DNA of 64,000 nt from Adhaeribacter aerolatus. Lineage in GTDB: Bacteria; Bacteroidota; Bacteroidia; Cytophagales; Hymenobacteraceae. The stretch spans positions 1 to 64,000 of the forward strand of contig NZ_BJYS01000030.1 in assembly GCF_007991635.1 (NCBI RefSeq). The letters run 5' to 3'. This document shows, piece after piece, positions 34,717 to 44,212 of this stretch. Positions within the stretch are counted from its first letter, which is position 1. Every line of letters begins with the position of its first letter. Position numbers and translations under genes: made by a program. Below the pieces are notes generated by a model. That model was not told where the DNA came from, made no database searches, and saw only the letters and a list, made by a program, of their open reading frames with translations.

Positions 34717-37700
34717 TTACTGAACACCGGTTTCCATAGGGTGTAGTTTAAGCAATTCGGTAGGCGAATAGAAACCGGTTTTGTTAGTAGTTGCTGCCCG
34801 TACTTCTTTAACCTTATCCGGCGAGATAGCAGGCGCTTTGTTACCGAAGGAGTTACGCACGTAGGTCAATACAGCCGCAACGTCCTCGTCTTTCAGCATG
34901 CCGCCAAACGGGGTCATAGGTACTTGGCCGGCGTATTTCTGACCGGCTACTTCAATCGGGCCATGCAATCCTTTTAATACAATCTTAATCAGGCGCTCAT
35001 CGTTGCCGGTTACCCAAGGCGTACCGGAAAGCGGCGGAAATCCGGATGCCGTTAAGCCTTTACCATCGGGCTGGTGGCAGGTACCACAGAATCCTTCCTG
35101 GGCATAAATGGCTTTGCCTTTAACAAAAAGGTCACGTTCAGCTCCTTTTAAATTAGTGGTAACAGCTTCGGGCTTTTTCGCTTCTACGGCCCGGCCATTC
35201 AGGTGGGCTACAGCGGCTTCGTGGGCATGTATCATCCAGTCATCCAAAGGTTTTTTGGCCGCTTCGTTTACAATAGCCAAACCTTTCTCTTTGTCCAGCC
35301 ACGAGGCAGCCACCAGGGCTTCCAGCCGAACCCGGCTGTTTTCATCACGGGCAGCCTGCATCAATAAATCGGCTTGGTCAGCTACCTGGTGGCCGGTATA
35401 GCGCACCACGCGTACGGCGGCGGCACGGGCATGATAATCTTTGGCTTGCAGCAACTGGCGCAGCAGAGTTTCATCCACTTTATTTAAGCCCCAGGTAACC
35501 CATAATCCCTCTAATAAATGGTGCTCATATTTCGGATCGTTTTTGTCGAGGTTGGCTACCCAGGTTTTTAAGCTGGCCAGTACTTCGGCAGTAGGGCGGC
35601 CCCGCAGTTCGCGTTTGGTGCGGTAGCGGGTCCGGTATTCAGGCAGTTTCAGGTTATCCAGCAATTCGTTTATACTGGCACCAGCCACTTTGGCGGGCTT
35701 AATTAATGGGCGCGATGGATAGGTGATGCGGTAAATCCGGCCGTGTACGTGGTCGCGGAGCGGGTCGCGGGCGTTATGCTGCATGTGACCAATTAGTACG
35801 TTATGCCAGTCGGCAATATAAAGCGAGCCATCGGGGGCAAATTCCATATCTACCGGCCGGAAATTACGGTCTTCTGACTGCAACAAATCCTGGCGGTGCT
35901 GACTCTTGTAACCGGTACCATCGTCTTTTAAGGTATGTTGTTTGGTGCCTAAGAAACCAATGGTATTGTTAATCAGGAAATCGCCTTGGGCATCGTCCGG
36001 GAAATGACGACTGGAAATAATTTCGATACCGGACGTTGGCCGTACCCGGTGCTTGTCTTCTATTAACTGCACCGATTTATGCGTAGCTTCGCCATATCTT
36101 GGTTTTACCGTGCCAGGCATCATCCAGCGCACATCGGGGCTGGAGGTTTCGGCAAAAAAGTTCTGGCCCCACTCATCAAACATAATACCCCAAGGGTTAG
36201 GAATAGAAAGCTGGGCAGTGCGCTCGAGCATCTTGCGTTGCGGGGTGTACCGGTAAAAGCCACCGTTGGTGCCCCGCACCGGGCCATAAGAAGTTTCTAC
36301 GTTGGTATGCAGGAAAACACCTTCGCCCATGTAAATAGCACCGGATGGGTCGAGCGTATACACGTGGTGGGCATGGTGCGTATCGTGGTCGTCGAAGCCG
36401 CTTAGTAATATTTCTTTCGAGTCGGCTTTGTCGTCGCCGTTGGTATCTTTTAAGAGTACCATGTTGGTGCCTTGCGACAGATAAACGCCTTCGGGCGCCA
36501 GTTCAAAGCCAACCGGCAGGTGTAAGTTTTCGGCAAATATTGTTTGTTTATCGGCTTTGCCATCGTTGTTGGTATCTTCCAGAATAATAATCTTATCATT
36601 CGGCTTGGCATCGCCGGGCCGGTAGTGCGGATAAGTGGGCATGGTAGCTACCCACAGGCGGCCTTTGTTATCGAAAGTAATCTGGCAGGGATTGGCTAAA
36701 TCGTGAAATTCTTTTTCGGAGGCAAAAAGCTCTATTTTATAACCGGGTGCTACTTTTAGTTTATTAAGCGCATCCTGTCCGTACAAATATTCCAGGCTGC
36801 CATTTTTTTCGGGGTTGTAGTTGGTTTTTACCGGCAATAATTGGGTGGTATTTTTATCGGCGGCGGCAATATCCATTTTTTTGCCTTTAGCCGCCTGCCA
36901 GATAGCTTCATCCCGGATAGCAGTTAATTCGCGGGTTTTCTTTATCTCGGCGGGGTAATTATCCGGACCAAAAGGATTATACCGACGGCCGTAAGCATGT
37001 ACGCCATTGGGTATTTTGATATCGTTATGCCACATCCAGTTTTTCTCCATTACGGCGGCATGCACCAAAGCCCGGTTCTTTTCGGCTTTAGGAGCAGCTT
37101 TGCCGAAACTTTCGTCGGCGAGTAATTTCGAGAATCTGGCGTAACCGGCATCAGTTAGTTGGGAGCCATCAATGGTAAGAGGCTTGTCGCTGCTGTCGTA
37201 CCATTCTTTGGTAGGGGTAAAGGCATCTATAAAGTGTATTTTGTGCCGGGCGGCAATTTCTTTCATCGCTTCGGCATACATGGCCAGGTTAGCGTTTTCT
37301 TTTTTGCCATTGGGTAAATCATACTGCTTCGATAAATCTTCGAAAGCAATAGGAGATACCAGGGCTAATTGCGGAGCCGCCGTGCCGTTGTATTTTTGGT
37401 TTAAAGTATGCTGCACAAAAGCATCTAATTCGGCCTTGTAGTTTTGCAAACCTTCTTCGCCTTGAAATGATTCGTTGTAGCCGAAGAAAGCAATAATTAC
37501 ATCAGCTTTCAGGCGGGTAAGCCACTGCTCTTCCGTGTCAAAATGACCTTCGCTGCCCGACTTCTGCGCCAGTTCGGTCTGGAATTTTTCGGCTCCCGGA
37601 AAAGCCCACGGCGAATTGCGGCTGGAATGCGGCCGGAAGCCAGGGGTATTACCCGGATCACACATGTTGCGGATAAACAGCAGGCTATCGGGGTAACGCA

Positions 37701-37887
37701 GGTGCATTTCGGTTTCGAAATGGCCGTAGTTCATCATCCGGGACCCCAGGTTATTGCCAATTAAAACAATATGGGACCCTTTCCTGAATTTAAGAGCATT
37801 TTGGTTGCTCTCAGTAAGGCTAGTCCAGGAGGCTTTACAACCCACCAGGATTAAAACGCCTACGAAGATTTTAACTATATACCGCAT
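34717..37887 (-). CDS. large lipoprotein: SGNH hydrolase + PVC-type dehydrogenase propeller + HEAT + cytochrome c
   Basis: The 1,056-residue protein begins with a lipoprotein signal (IFVGVLILVGC, Cys17). Domains in order are: an SGNH/GDSL-like region (about 35-270: GSHIVLIGNNLGSR, ADVIIAFFGYNESFQG, DGSQLTDAGYARF), a membrane-bound-dehydrogenase-type beta-propeller (about 370-740: PCQITFDNKGRLWVATMP, IILEDTNNDGKADKQTIF, FAPDGSLYIADWHN), HEAT-like helices (about 780-910: YHARAAAVRVVRYTG, NSRVRLEALVAASWLD) and a C-terminal cytochrome c with CGTCH at Cys934-Cys937-His938. It is likely a periplasmic redox enzyme of unknown substrate. The N-terminal hydrolase makes the fusion notable. It forms an operon with ThuA. 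Confidence 0.9.
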   Translation of the reverse strand: MRYIVKIFVGVLILVGCKASWTSLTESNQNALKFRKGSHIVLIGNNLGSRMMNYGHFETEMHLRYPDSLLFIRNMCDPGNTPGFRPHSSRNSPWAFPGAEKFQTELAQKSGSEGHFDTEEQWLTRLKADVIIAFFGYNESFQGEEGLQNYKAELDAFVQHTLNQKYNGTAAPQLALVSPIAFEDLSKQYDLPNGKKENANLAMYAEAMKEIAARHKIHFIDAFTPTKEWYDSSDKPLTIDGSQLTDAGYARFSKLLADESFGKAAPKAEKNRALVHAAVMEKNWMWHNDIKIPNGVHAYGRRYNPFGPDNYPAEIKKTRELTAIRDEAIWQAAKGKKMDIAAADKNTTQLLPVKTNYNPEKNGSLEYLYGQDALNKLKVAPGYKIELFASEKEFHDLANPCQITFDNKGRLWVATMPTYPHYRPGDAKPNDKIIILEDTNNDGKADKQTIFAENLHLPVGFELAPEGVYLSQGTNMVLLKDTNGDDKADSKEILLSGFDDHDTHHAHHVYTLDPSGAIYMGEGVFLHTNVETSYGPVRGTNGGFYRYTPQRKMLERTAQLSIPNPWGIMFDEWGQNFFAETSSPDVRWMMPGTVKPRYGEATHKSVQLIEDKHRVRPTSGIEIISSRHFPDDAQGDFLINNTIGFLGTKQHTLKDDGTGYKSQHRQDLLQSEDRNFRPVDMEFAPDGSLYIADWHNVLIGHMQHNARDPLRDHVHGRIYRITYPSRPLIKPAKVAGASINELLDNLKLPEYRTRYRTKRELRGRPTAEVLASLKTWVANLDKNDPKYEHHLLEGLWVTWGLNKVDETLLRQLLQAKDYHARAAAVRVVRYTGHQVADQADLLMQAARDENSRVRLEALVAASWLDKEKGLAIVNEAAKKPLDDWMIHAHEAAVAHLNGRAVEAKKPEAVTTNLKGAERDLFVKGKAIYAQEGFCGTCHQPDGKGLTASGFPPLSGTPWVTGNDERLIKIVLKGLHGPIEVAGQKYAGQVPMTPFGGMLKDEDVAAVLTYVRNSFGNKAPAISPDKVKEVRAATTNKTGFYSPTELLKLHPMETGVQ

Positions 37888-37986
37888 GGGTTTAATAAAT
37901 TAGACTTATAATTTTAATGAAAATATTATTGTAAAGCACTGTACCTTAAATAAGGCACCTTAATAGCTTTTAGATGGCTTAATATT

Positions 37987-38031
37987 AACAGCAAAAACTA
38001 TCCGGGCGGGGCCAGGGTAGTTTCTGCTGTT
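37987..38031 (-). terminator. hairpin terminator after susD (third pair)
   Basis: A 17-position stem with two G-U-type pairs (AACAGCAAAAACTATCC paired with GGGTAGTTTCTGCTGTT) and an 11-nt loop, 67 bp beyond the susD stop on the minus strand. It lies between the SusC/SusD pair and the dehydrogenase-like gene. Confidence 0.65.
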
Positions 38032-38097
38032 ATTTGATCTGTTTAAGTTAATGAACTTAGCATAGAATTAAAAATTAACTTCGTAACGCATTAATTT

Positions 38098-39600
38098 TTA
38101 ATAACCTTTATTCTGCGACAGTTTATTGTTGTTGCGGATTTCGGCTGTAGGAATAGGAAATAACAGTTCCCGCTCTTTTAGGGTTGGTCCGTAAGAAAAC
38201 TTATGGCCAACGTAATTGTCGAAGGATTTCGTGGTTACGTTAAAGGCTTTCCGCAGGCGCACCATATCAAACCAGGTCTTGTTTTCGAAGCTTAGCTCAT
38301 ACCAGCGTTCTTTCCAGACTGCTTCGCGGAACTGGTCTTTGGTCAGGCCCGCCAAAGGCTGTAGCTCGGCCCGGCTGCGGATGGCGTTTATGGCCTGGTA
38401 GGCGGCGGCTGTCGGGCCACTCACTTCATTAGCGGCTTCGGCATAGGTCAGCAGTACTTCGGCGTACCGGATAAGCGGCCAGTTCAGTCCGCTGCTGGTG
38501 GTGGTCAGGTGGGCCTCGGTATCGAAATGCTTGTAAATGTAGTATCCACCCAGGTCTACGGTTTTGCTGCGGTCGCTGCTTAAGGTATAGGTACGGTAGT
38601 AAAACTGCTTTTCTTTGGTTCGTTTATCGCCCGGCTCATACGATTCTACAAATTCTTTATTCGCAAAAATAGCCCCGGTTTCGTCGGAATAAGCCGAGAT
38701 ACCCTGGTTATAAGGAATAATAGAAGTCTGCCAGTTAGAAGCCAGCACATTGGGCACAAACTGCACCATAAAAATATTCTCGTCGCGGTTTTTGGTAGCG
38801 TAGCTGTGCAGATCGTCGTAAGAACCAAACAATTTAAATTTACCCGAATCTATCACCTCTTTGGCTTTTTCGGCGGCTTTCTGGTAGTATTCAGTTTTTT
38901 GTAAAGGGTAGCCCGCCATGGTCAGGTAGACGCTGGCTAATAAAGATTTAACCGCTCCTAAGGTGGCCCGGCCGCTCACATCAGACATGGGTAAACCAGA
39001 TGCTTCAGCCTCAATCAGGTCCGCTACAATTAACCCGTATACAGCTTCTTCGGTGGCCGGTTCGGGGTAGAGTTCCGGTGAGGTCAGGTCAACGGGTTTA
39101 TCAATGAGCGGCACCTTCCCAAAAATGCGTACCAGGTTAAAATAATTAAAAGCCCGCAGGAACTGCGCTTCGCCTAAATATTTCTTTTTCTGGGCTTCAT
39201 CCATTTGGATATCCGGAATTTTAGCAATCGCCAGGTTGGCGTTCCCAATGGCCCGGTAACTGCTTACCCACCAGGTGTTGCCGTATTCGTTGTCGGCATT
39301 ATTTACCAGGTTGCGTACGTTAATGCTGCTTTGGGCCTGGCCCAACTCGGTGTTGGCTAAACCGGTAGAGAATTCCAGCATCATCCAGGGGGCGCCGTTA
39401 AAGCCCCCGCCGGTGGTGGCTCTTAAGCTTTCATAGATTGAATTTACCACGCTTTCGGCATGCTCCGGCTTGGTAAAATAATTTTCCATCGTGAAATTAG
39501 ACTTGTCGGGTTCTTCCAGGAATTTTTCGCACCCGCTGGCGCTGAGCAGTAGGGCCCCGCAGAGGAATATTTGGCTGGTGGTTTTAAATATATTTTTCAT
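38098..39600 (-). CDS. SusD/RagB-family outer-membrane lipoprotein
   Basis: The 500-residue protein has a lipoprotein signal (CGALLLSASGC, Cys24), the SusD start CEKFLEEPDKSNFTMENYFT, the helix LGEAQFLRAFNYFNLVRIFGKV, and the C-terminal marks LIRYAEVLLTYAEAANEVSG, WKERWYELSFENKTWFDMVRL and LFPIPTAEIRNN. It is the lid partner of the transporter encoded 27 bp upstream. Its downstream neighbours (dehydrogenase-like lipoprotein, ThuA, epimerase) hint that the imported ligand is processed by them. Confidence 0.95.
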   Translation of the reverse strand: MKNIFKTTSQIFLCGALLLSASGCEKFLEEPDKSNFTMENYFTKPEHAESVVNSIYESLRATTGGGFNGAPWMMLEFSTGLANTELGQAQSSINVRNLVNNADNEYGNTWWVSSYRAIGNANLAIAKIPDIQMDEAQKKKYLGEAQFLRAFNYFNLVRIFGKVPLIDKPVDLTSPELYPEPATEEAVYGLIVADLIEAEASGLPMSDVSGRATLGAVKSLLASVYLTMAGYPLQKTEYYQKAAEKAKEVIDSGKFKLFGSYDDLHSYATKNRDENIFMVQFVPNVLASNWQTSIIPYNQGISAYSDETGAIFANKEFVESYEPGDKRTKEKQFYYRTYTLSSDRSKTVDLGGYYIYKHFDTEAHLTTTSSGLNWPLIRYAEVLLTYAEAANEVSGPTAAAYQAINAIRSRAELQPLAGLTKDQFREAVWKERWYELSFENKTWFDMVRLRKAFNVTTKSFDNYVGHKFSYGPTLKERELLFPIPTAEIRNNNKLSQNKGY

Positions 39601-39627
39601 GTTGATTTAACGCTTTTAAGAATGTTA

Positions 39628-42600
39628 CTAAAGACCAATGTTCAGACCCATCATAAATACCCGGGGCTTCGGATAGTCGTACAAAACCACGCCCTGCTCG
39701 AAAGTACCGCCGGAAGTAGAGGCTTCTGGGTCGTAGCCGGTGTATTTGGTGCTCAGGAAGAAGTTCTGGGCCGAGGCATAAATCCGGAGGCGATTTAACT
39801 TTAATTTCTGAGTTATTTCGGGCGAGAAGCGGTAAGCCAACAGCAGGTTGCGGCCTCTTAGGAAAGAAGCGTCCATGATCCGGTCGGAGTCTTCGTTGGT
39901 GTTATAACCGGCCGATACCGGCCGCAACTGGGCAATATTAGTGTTCTGGTTTTCGGGTGTCCAGGCGTTAAGCACAGTGCCTAAGCTGTTAGCAATACCC
40001 TGGCGGTCTTCGGTGGAGTGCTTGGTACGGAACAGAATATCGTTGCCGAACATGTACTGCAAATCCAGCGTCAGGTCGAAGTTTTTGAAGCGGAAGGTAT
40101 TAATCATGGAGCCAAAACCATCCGGAATACCTTTGCCAATAATTACCCGGTCGAGCTGGTTAATCTGGCCATCTTCGTTTACATCCTGGTATTTAATATC
40201 GCCGGGTTTCTTCAAATATTTAGCGGCCATATCGGCTTCGGCAGTGCCCCAGGTGCCCTGGTGGATGTAGCCAAAGAAAGAACCTACGGGCTCACCTTCC
40301 CGGATAATAGTCGGACCCTGGAAGATATCGGCGCCACCGGTTAAGGCAATTACTTTGTTTTTATTTGCTGAAATATTGAAGGTAGTATTCCAGCCGAAAT
40401 TGCCAGCGTTAATGTTTACCGTGTTAATAGCAAATTCAACCCCGCGGTTCTCCATGCTGCCCACGTTGCGGGTTACGGTGGTATAGCCACTGCTGGATGG
40501 TACCGGCGCGCTCAGCAGCATATCGGTAGTCAGCTTGCGGTACACATCAAATTCGAGTGAGAGGCGGTTATCGAACAGTCCCAGTTCCAAACCGGCATCC
40601 ACCTGGTGGGTTTTTTCCCAACGCAAATCGGGGTTAGCTAAACGGCTTATACCAATACCAATAGTACGGGCACCGTTGAAAATAACTGAGTAATTGCCCA
40701 AACCGGCGAGCGCCTGATAAGCTGTAATTTCGGAGTTACCCGTTACACCGTAGCTGGCACGCAGTTTTAAGTTAGAAATAGCCGGAATACTTTTAAGGAA
40801 CTCTTCTTCGGAAACCCGCCAGGCCACAGCCGCAGAAGGGAAGAACGCGTAGCGGTTAGCCGAACCAAATTTAGACGAGCCATCGGCGCGACCAGTGAAA
40901 GTAACCAGATACTTATCTTTTAAGCCATAATTAAAGCGGCCGAAATAAGAGTTAAGCCCGTAGGCGCTGGTCCCGGAACTCGGCGCTACCGGGTTGGCAC
41001 CGGCGCCTAAATTATTAACCCCGAAGTAATCGTCCTGGAAACGCTGCGACTGAGCGGTAGCGGTAAATGCATCTACGTGCTGCCACGATAAACCTAACAT
41101 ACCGGTAAAGGAATGCATTTCGCGGAACCGTTTGTTGTAAGTCAGGTAGTTTTCGAACTGCCAGGAGTTATGCCGGGCATTGCTCACCGAAGCATCGCCG
41201 CCCTGGTTCCGGGAGATATAGTTAAGCGTGCGGCCGCCGTAGTAATCAATGCGCTGGTTAATAATATTGGTCCCCAGGGTAGTCCGCAGTTCCAAACCTT
41301 CGGCCAGGGTAATATTGGTAAACACGTTGCCCAGCATGGTTTGGGTTTTGAGTTCGTATTTACGGTTTTCAATAATATCTAATGGGTTACCACCACCCTC
41401 CATGCCGGGATAGTCTTCGTTGCCAGCCCATTTGCCGTCGGGGTATTTTACCGGAATAATGGGTAATGCTTCTAACACCTGGCGCATCGCAATAATACCG
41501 CCAGCACCCAGCGGGTCAATCTGGTTTTCGTTCTGGTCGTTGTAACTAAGTGTACCGCCCACTTTTAGCCAGTTTTTAACCTGGCTGTCGAATACAAAGC
41601 GGCCGGAATAACGCTTCAGCCAGGAGCCGCGCATTAAACCGTTTTCGTTCCGGTAGCCCATGTACACGCCGTAGCTGTCTTTATTGTTACCGCCGGTAAA
41701 AGATAACTGATGATTTTGGCTAATTGCTTTCTGAGTAGCTTCTTCCTGCCAGTCAGTATCGTACTTGGGGTTGCCGTTAGCGTCGAAAAGCCGGGGATCG
41801 GTTCTTTTGAGTTTAGGATCTTTGTACTTGCCGCCGGCCCAGCCTACCGGGTCAAACTTCTGGGCATTCTGGTAAGCAATATCTTCTACCATTAAAAATT
41901 CCTTGGAATTCAGAAGGTCCATTTTGCGGGCCAGTATGCCCACACTCCAGTCGGTATCGTAGTTTACGCGGCCACCGTCCTGGCTGCCCCGTTTGGTAGT
42001 TACCAATATTACCCCATTAGCGCCGCGGGCACCGTAAATAGCGGTAGCCGACGCGTCTTTCAGCACTTCAATAGAGGCAATATCGTTGGGGTTAATATAA
42101 TCGATGGGGGTGCTGCCGTTGGCCAGGTTGGTTACGTTCAGGATTACACCGTCTATTACATAAAGTGGGTTATTCGTTACACTTACCGAAGTATTGCCGC
42201 GGATACGAATGTTGGCACGACCACCGGGGCGGCCGGAATTAACCGATACGTTGGCGCCGGTTACCCGACCTGCCAAAGCCTGGTTTAAGGAAGCTGCCGG
42301 CCGTTCCTGCAATGCTTCGGCCTTTACCGAACTTACCGCACCGGTCATATCGGATTTCCGCTGTGTACCGTAACCTACTACCACTACTTCCTCCAGTGCT
42401 TTGGCATCCGGAGACAGGGTAATATTTATGGTGGTCTGGTTATTAATAGCTACTTCTTTGGTTTGGTAACCAATAAAGGAAACTACCAGCGTGCCACCGC
42501 TGCCGGGTATATTTAAGTTATAAGTCCCGCTCGCATCGGTGGTGGTGCCATTGGTAGTGCCTTTCAGCAATACCGTAACACCGGGTAAACCACCACCCTG

Positions 42601-42717
42601 CTCATCAGAGACCTTTCCTTTTATTCCAACGTTTTGGGCCCAGGCGCCCGCCGTGGCGAGCAGAAAAAGCGGCAGTATCAACAGATACCTTGCTTTTTTA
42701 AGTAAACTGTTTTTCAT
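39628..42717 (-). CDS. SusC-family TonB-dependent transporter
   Basis: The frame opens at a TTG at 42792, but the ATG at 42717 gives a proper signal peptide (YLLILPLFLLATAGAWAQ) and was chosen; 1,029 residues. A carboxypeptidase-D-like domain (GKVSDEQGGGLPGVTVLLKG), LEEVVVVGYGTQRKSDMTG, a plug (IRGNTSVSVTNNPLYVIDGV, YGARGANGVILVTTKRG) and a barrel follow. The N-terminal 120 residues are very similar to those of the other minus-strand SusC (51507-54602), suggesting duplication or shared recent ancestry. There is no STN domain. A CAGGATA direct repeat lies about 150 bp upstream of the ATG. Confidence 0.95.
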   Translation of the reverse strand: MKNSLLKKARYLLILPLFLLATAGAWAQNVGIKGKVSDEQGGGLPGVTVLLKGTTNGTTTDASGTYNLNIPGSGGTLVVSFIGYQTKEVAINNQTTINITLSPDAKALEEVVVVGYGTQRKSDMTGAVSSVKAEALQERPAASLNQALAGRVTGANVSVNSGRPGGRANIRIRGNTSVSVTNNPLYVIDGVILNVTNLANGSTPIDYINPNDIASIEVLKDASATAIYGARGANGVILVTTKRGSQDGGRVNYDTDWSVGILARKMDLLNSKEFLMVEDIAYQNAQKFDPVGWAGGKYKDPKLKRTDPRLFDANGNPKYDTDWQEEATQKAISQNHQLSFTGGNNKDSYGVYMGYRNENGLMRGSWLKRYSGRFVFDSQVKNWLKVGGTLSYNDQNENQIDPLGAGGIIAMRQVLEALPIIPVKYPDGKWAGNEDYPGMEGGGNPLDIIENRKYELKTQTMLGNVFTNITLAEGLELRTTLGTNIINQRIDYYGGRTLNYISRNQGGDASVSNARHNSWQFENYLTYNKRFREMHSFTGMLGLSWQHVDAFTATAQSQRFQDDYFGVNNLGAGANPVAPSSGTSAYGLNSYFGRFNYGLKDKYLVTFTGRADGSSKFGSANRYAFFPSAAVAWRVSEEEFLKSIPAISNLKLRASYGVTGNSEITAYQALAGLGNYSVIFNGARTIGIGISRLANPDLRWEKTHQVDAGLELGLFDNRLSLEFDVYRKLTTDMLLSAPVPSSSGYTTVTRNVGSMENRGVEFAINTVNINAGNFGWNTTFNISANKNKVIALTGGADIFQGPTIIREGEPVGSFFGYIHQGTWGTAEADMAAKYLKKPGDIKYQDVNEDGQINQLDRVIIGKGIPDGFGSMINTFRFKNFDLTLDLQYMFGNDILFRTKHSTEDRQGIANSLGTVLNAWTPENQNTNIAQLRPVSAGYNTNEDSDRIMDASFLRGRNLLLAYRFSPEITQKLKLNRLRIYASAQNFFLSTKYTGYDPEASTSGGTFEQGVVLYDYPKPRVFMMGLNIGL

Positions 42718-42770
42718 GATTGTTTGGTTTAGGTGAAAGTGAATAATGCTGGTTTGGTTTCTGATTAGTG

Positions 42771-42794
42771 GTTTAGCCAACCTTTTAGCCAACC
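42771..42794. repeat. two tandem copies of a 12-bp unit in the susC leader
   Basis: GTTTAGCCAACC is followed directly by TTTTAGCCAACC on the plus strand; on the transcribed strand this is GGTTGGCTAAAA repeated. It lies 55-80 bp upstream of the susC ATG. It may be a regulator site or chance duplication. Confidence 0.55.
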
Positions 42795-42865
42795 TCTTGG
42801 CTGTTATTTTTAAGTCGATAATCAGATTAGATATTTTCTAATTTAGGCGGATTATACACCTTAAC

Positions 42866-42882
42866 TATCCTGTGCTATCCTG
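42866..42882 (-). promoter_or_regulatory. CAGGATA direct repeat, site 1 (upstream of susC 39628-42717)
   Basis: On the minus strand this reads CAGGATA-gca-CAGGATA, two identical heptamers spaced exactly 10 bp start to start (one DNA turn). It lies about 150 bp upstream of the susC ATG, with TATAAT about a dozen bases downstream. Two similar sites lie upstream of other minus-strand operons. Binding by a shared activator or unusual sigma factor is inferred. Confidence 0.6.
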
Positions 42883-43370
42883 CCTATAAAAGAAAATTAT
42901 TAAAAATTTTTTAATAAAGGCTGATCCTTAAAGAATATTAAAATTGGTAACGTTTTCTCTTAGATGAGGCTTAAAGAAGTAGTATATATATAATATTTAT
43001 AATTTTTAATGGATTTTTGTGTTTTATCGTCAGAATAAATGTTTTGGAGATAACTTAAGAAATAAAGGGAAGGCAGAGGCAATATTATCCTCAGAAATTC
43101 TAAGGGAAGACGCAACGCTGATGGAGCCCTATAGCATATATTAACGATACGGAATTAGATGAAAGTAGAAGTGGTACTAAGTTTTTAGAACCCGGTAGTT
43201 TCGCCGGAATAACCGGGTTTATCTAAGCGAATAAATAATTCATCAGGCAAGTAGATATAACAAGTCGGTATAAATATTCGGATGCAACTAGTGCGCCTGG
43301 TAAACCTGACTAAACCCAAAATACTGAGTGGAGCACCCTTGCCAAAGAATATTTTAGTATTTTTAATCCT

Positions 43371-43904
43371 GTGAAACTGTTGCTGCTCTTTTCTTTATTA
43401 TCTTTTAATTTCTGGGCACAGACTTTTCCGGTGGATCCACTTTCGGGTAAAATATATTACGCCGAAGAAGTGCTGGTGAAAGACGGGCCCCAATTTGATT
43501 TGTATCACCGCGCTAAAGCCTGGTTTGCTGCCGGCAAAAACAAAAAAGCGTTGCAGACAGACGATTTGGCGAATGGTTTGCTAGTTGGTCGAAATTACCG
43601 GTTCGTTTCGGTGCCCGATGGGAATAAAGCGCAGACCTACCGGTTATGGTACACGGTAAAACTAGAAATGGAAGATGACCGCTACTGGTACAGTATTACC
43701 GATTTTCTGTTAGAGGGGGAGCAATTACCTAACGCGGCCGGCGTTAAAGCCCACAAAAGTAAAGTGCCTTTAGAGGCTTTGGTGTTAACTAAAAACGGAA
43801 CAGACCCTAAAGAGAAGAAAGAAATACTTAATAAGTTATTGGAAAAGGCCACCCATAAAAGCATCCTGGCTTTGATAAAAGAACTTAAAGCTAGTATGCT
43901 TTAG
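43371..43904 (+). CDS. DUF4468-type exported protein (GTG start)
   Basis: The 177-residue protein starts at a GTG that yields a good signal peptide (LLLLFSLLSFNFWAQ); no nearby in-frame ATG is better. The mature start FPVDPLSGKIYYAEEVLVKDG and LYHRAKAWFAAG match the DUF4468 (TBP-like fold) family, small periplasmic or secreted proteins of unknown role common in Bacteroidota. It is divergent from the SusC gene and convergent with the NHL-repeat gene, so it does not belong to either operon. Confidence 0.78.
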   Translation: MKLLLLFSLLSFNFWAQTFPVDPLSGKIYYAEEVLVKDGPQFDLYHRAKAWFAAGKNKKALQTDDLANGLLVGRNYRFVSVPDGNKAQTYRLWYTVKLEMEDDRYWYSITDFLLEGEQLPNAAGVKAHKSKVPLEALVLTKNGTDPKEKKEILNKLLEKATHKSILALIKELKASML

Positions 43905-43965
43905 CAGGAGGGTGTATTATGCAGAGGGGGTGTGTAATTGCCAATAGATCTCACAGGTATTGTGC

Positions 43966-44016
43966 AGGAGAAACCTATTTGGCGGCCTGTTACTACCTGC
44001 TGCTTAGGTTCCTCCT
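43966..44016. repeat. degenerate palindromic repeat related to 45352-45408
   Basis: Arms AGGAGAAACCTA and TAGGTTCCTCCT pair over 12 positions with one mismatch. The left half (CAGGAGAAACCTATTTGGC) resembles the minus-strand reading of the element at 45352-45408 (CAGGAGGAACCTATTTGGC). It lies between convergent genes and could also terminate the DUF4468 transcript. Confidence 0.55.
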
Positions 44017-44127
44017 CCTTGCCACCAGTGGATAACAATTATTTTAAACTGATTAAGGGGACATAATTACTTTGATATACAAATTTCAATAATTTATATA
44101 CTTAAAACTTATTACTTATAACTTTCC

Positions 44128-44152
44128 ACTTACTTACTTACTTACTTACTTT
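44128..44152. repeat. (ACTT)6 tetranucleotide repeat
   Basis: About six uninterrupted ACTT units lie between the convergent DUF4468 and NHL-repeat genes, 60 bp from the latter's stop. No expression effect is expected at this location, though it may be length-variable between strains. Confidence 0.85.
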
Positions 44153-44212
44153 GATTTAATATTTCTTTAAAGGTTGTAGCCTTTAAGTACAAAGAGCCGC
44201 CTGTTTTCGGTT

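Larger units (their letters stand above)
42718..43370. other. divergent intergenic region between susC and the DUF4468 gene
   Basis: About 650 bp of A/T-rich sequence. It contains a 12-bp tandem repeat (42771-42794), the CAGGATA element (42866-42882) and a hairpin at 43189-43219 (AACCCGGT / ACCGGGTT, 15-nt loop). No gene is seen. Confidence 0.6.

Noticed and set aside
42718-42792. TTG start extending the third SusC by 25 residues
   Set aside because: The extension covers the tandem repeat and non-signal sequence; the ATG at 42717 begins a standard signal peptide.
44128-44152. (ACTT)6 as part of a CRISPR or phase-variable promoter
   Set aside because: There are no spacers, and it lies between the 3' ends of convergent genes, where it cannot affect a promoter.
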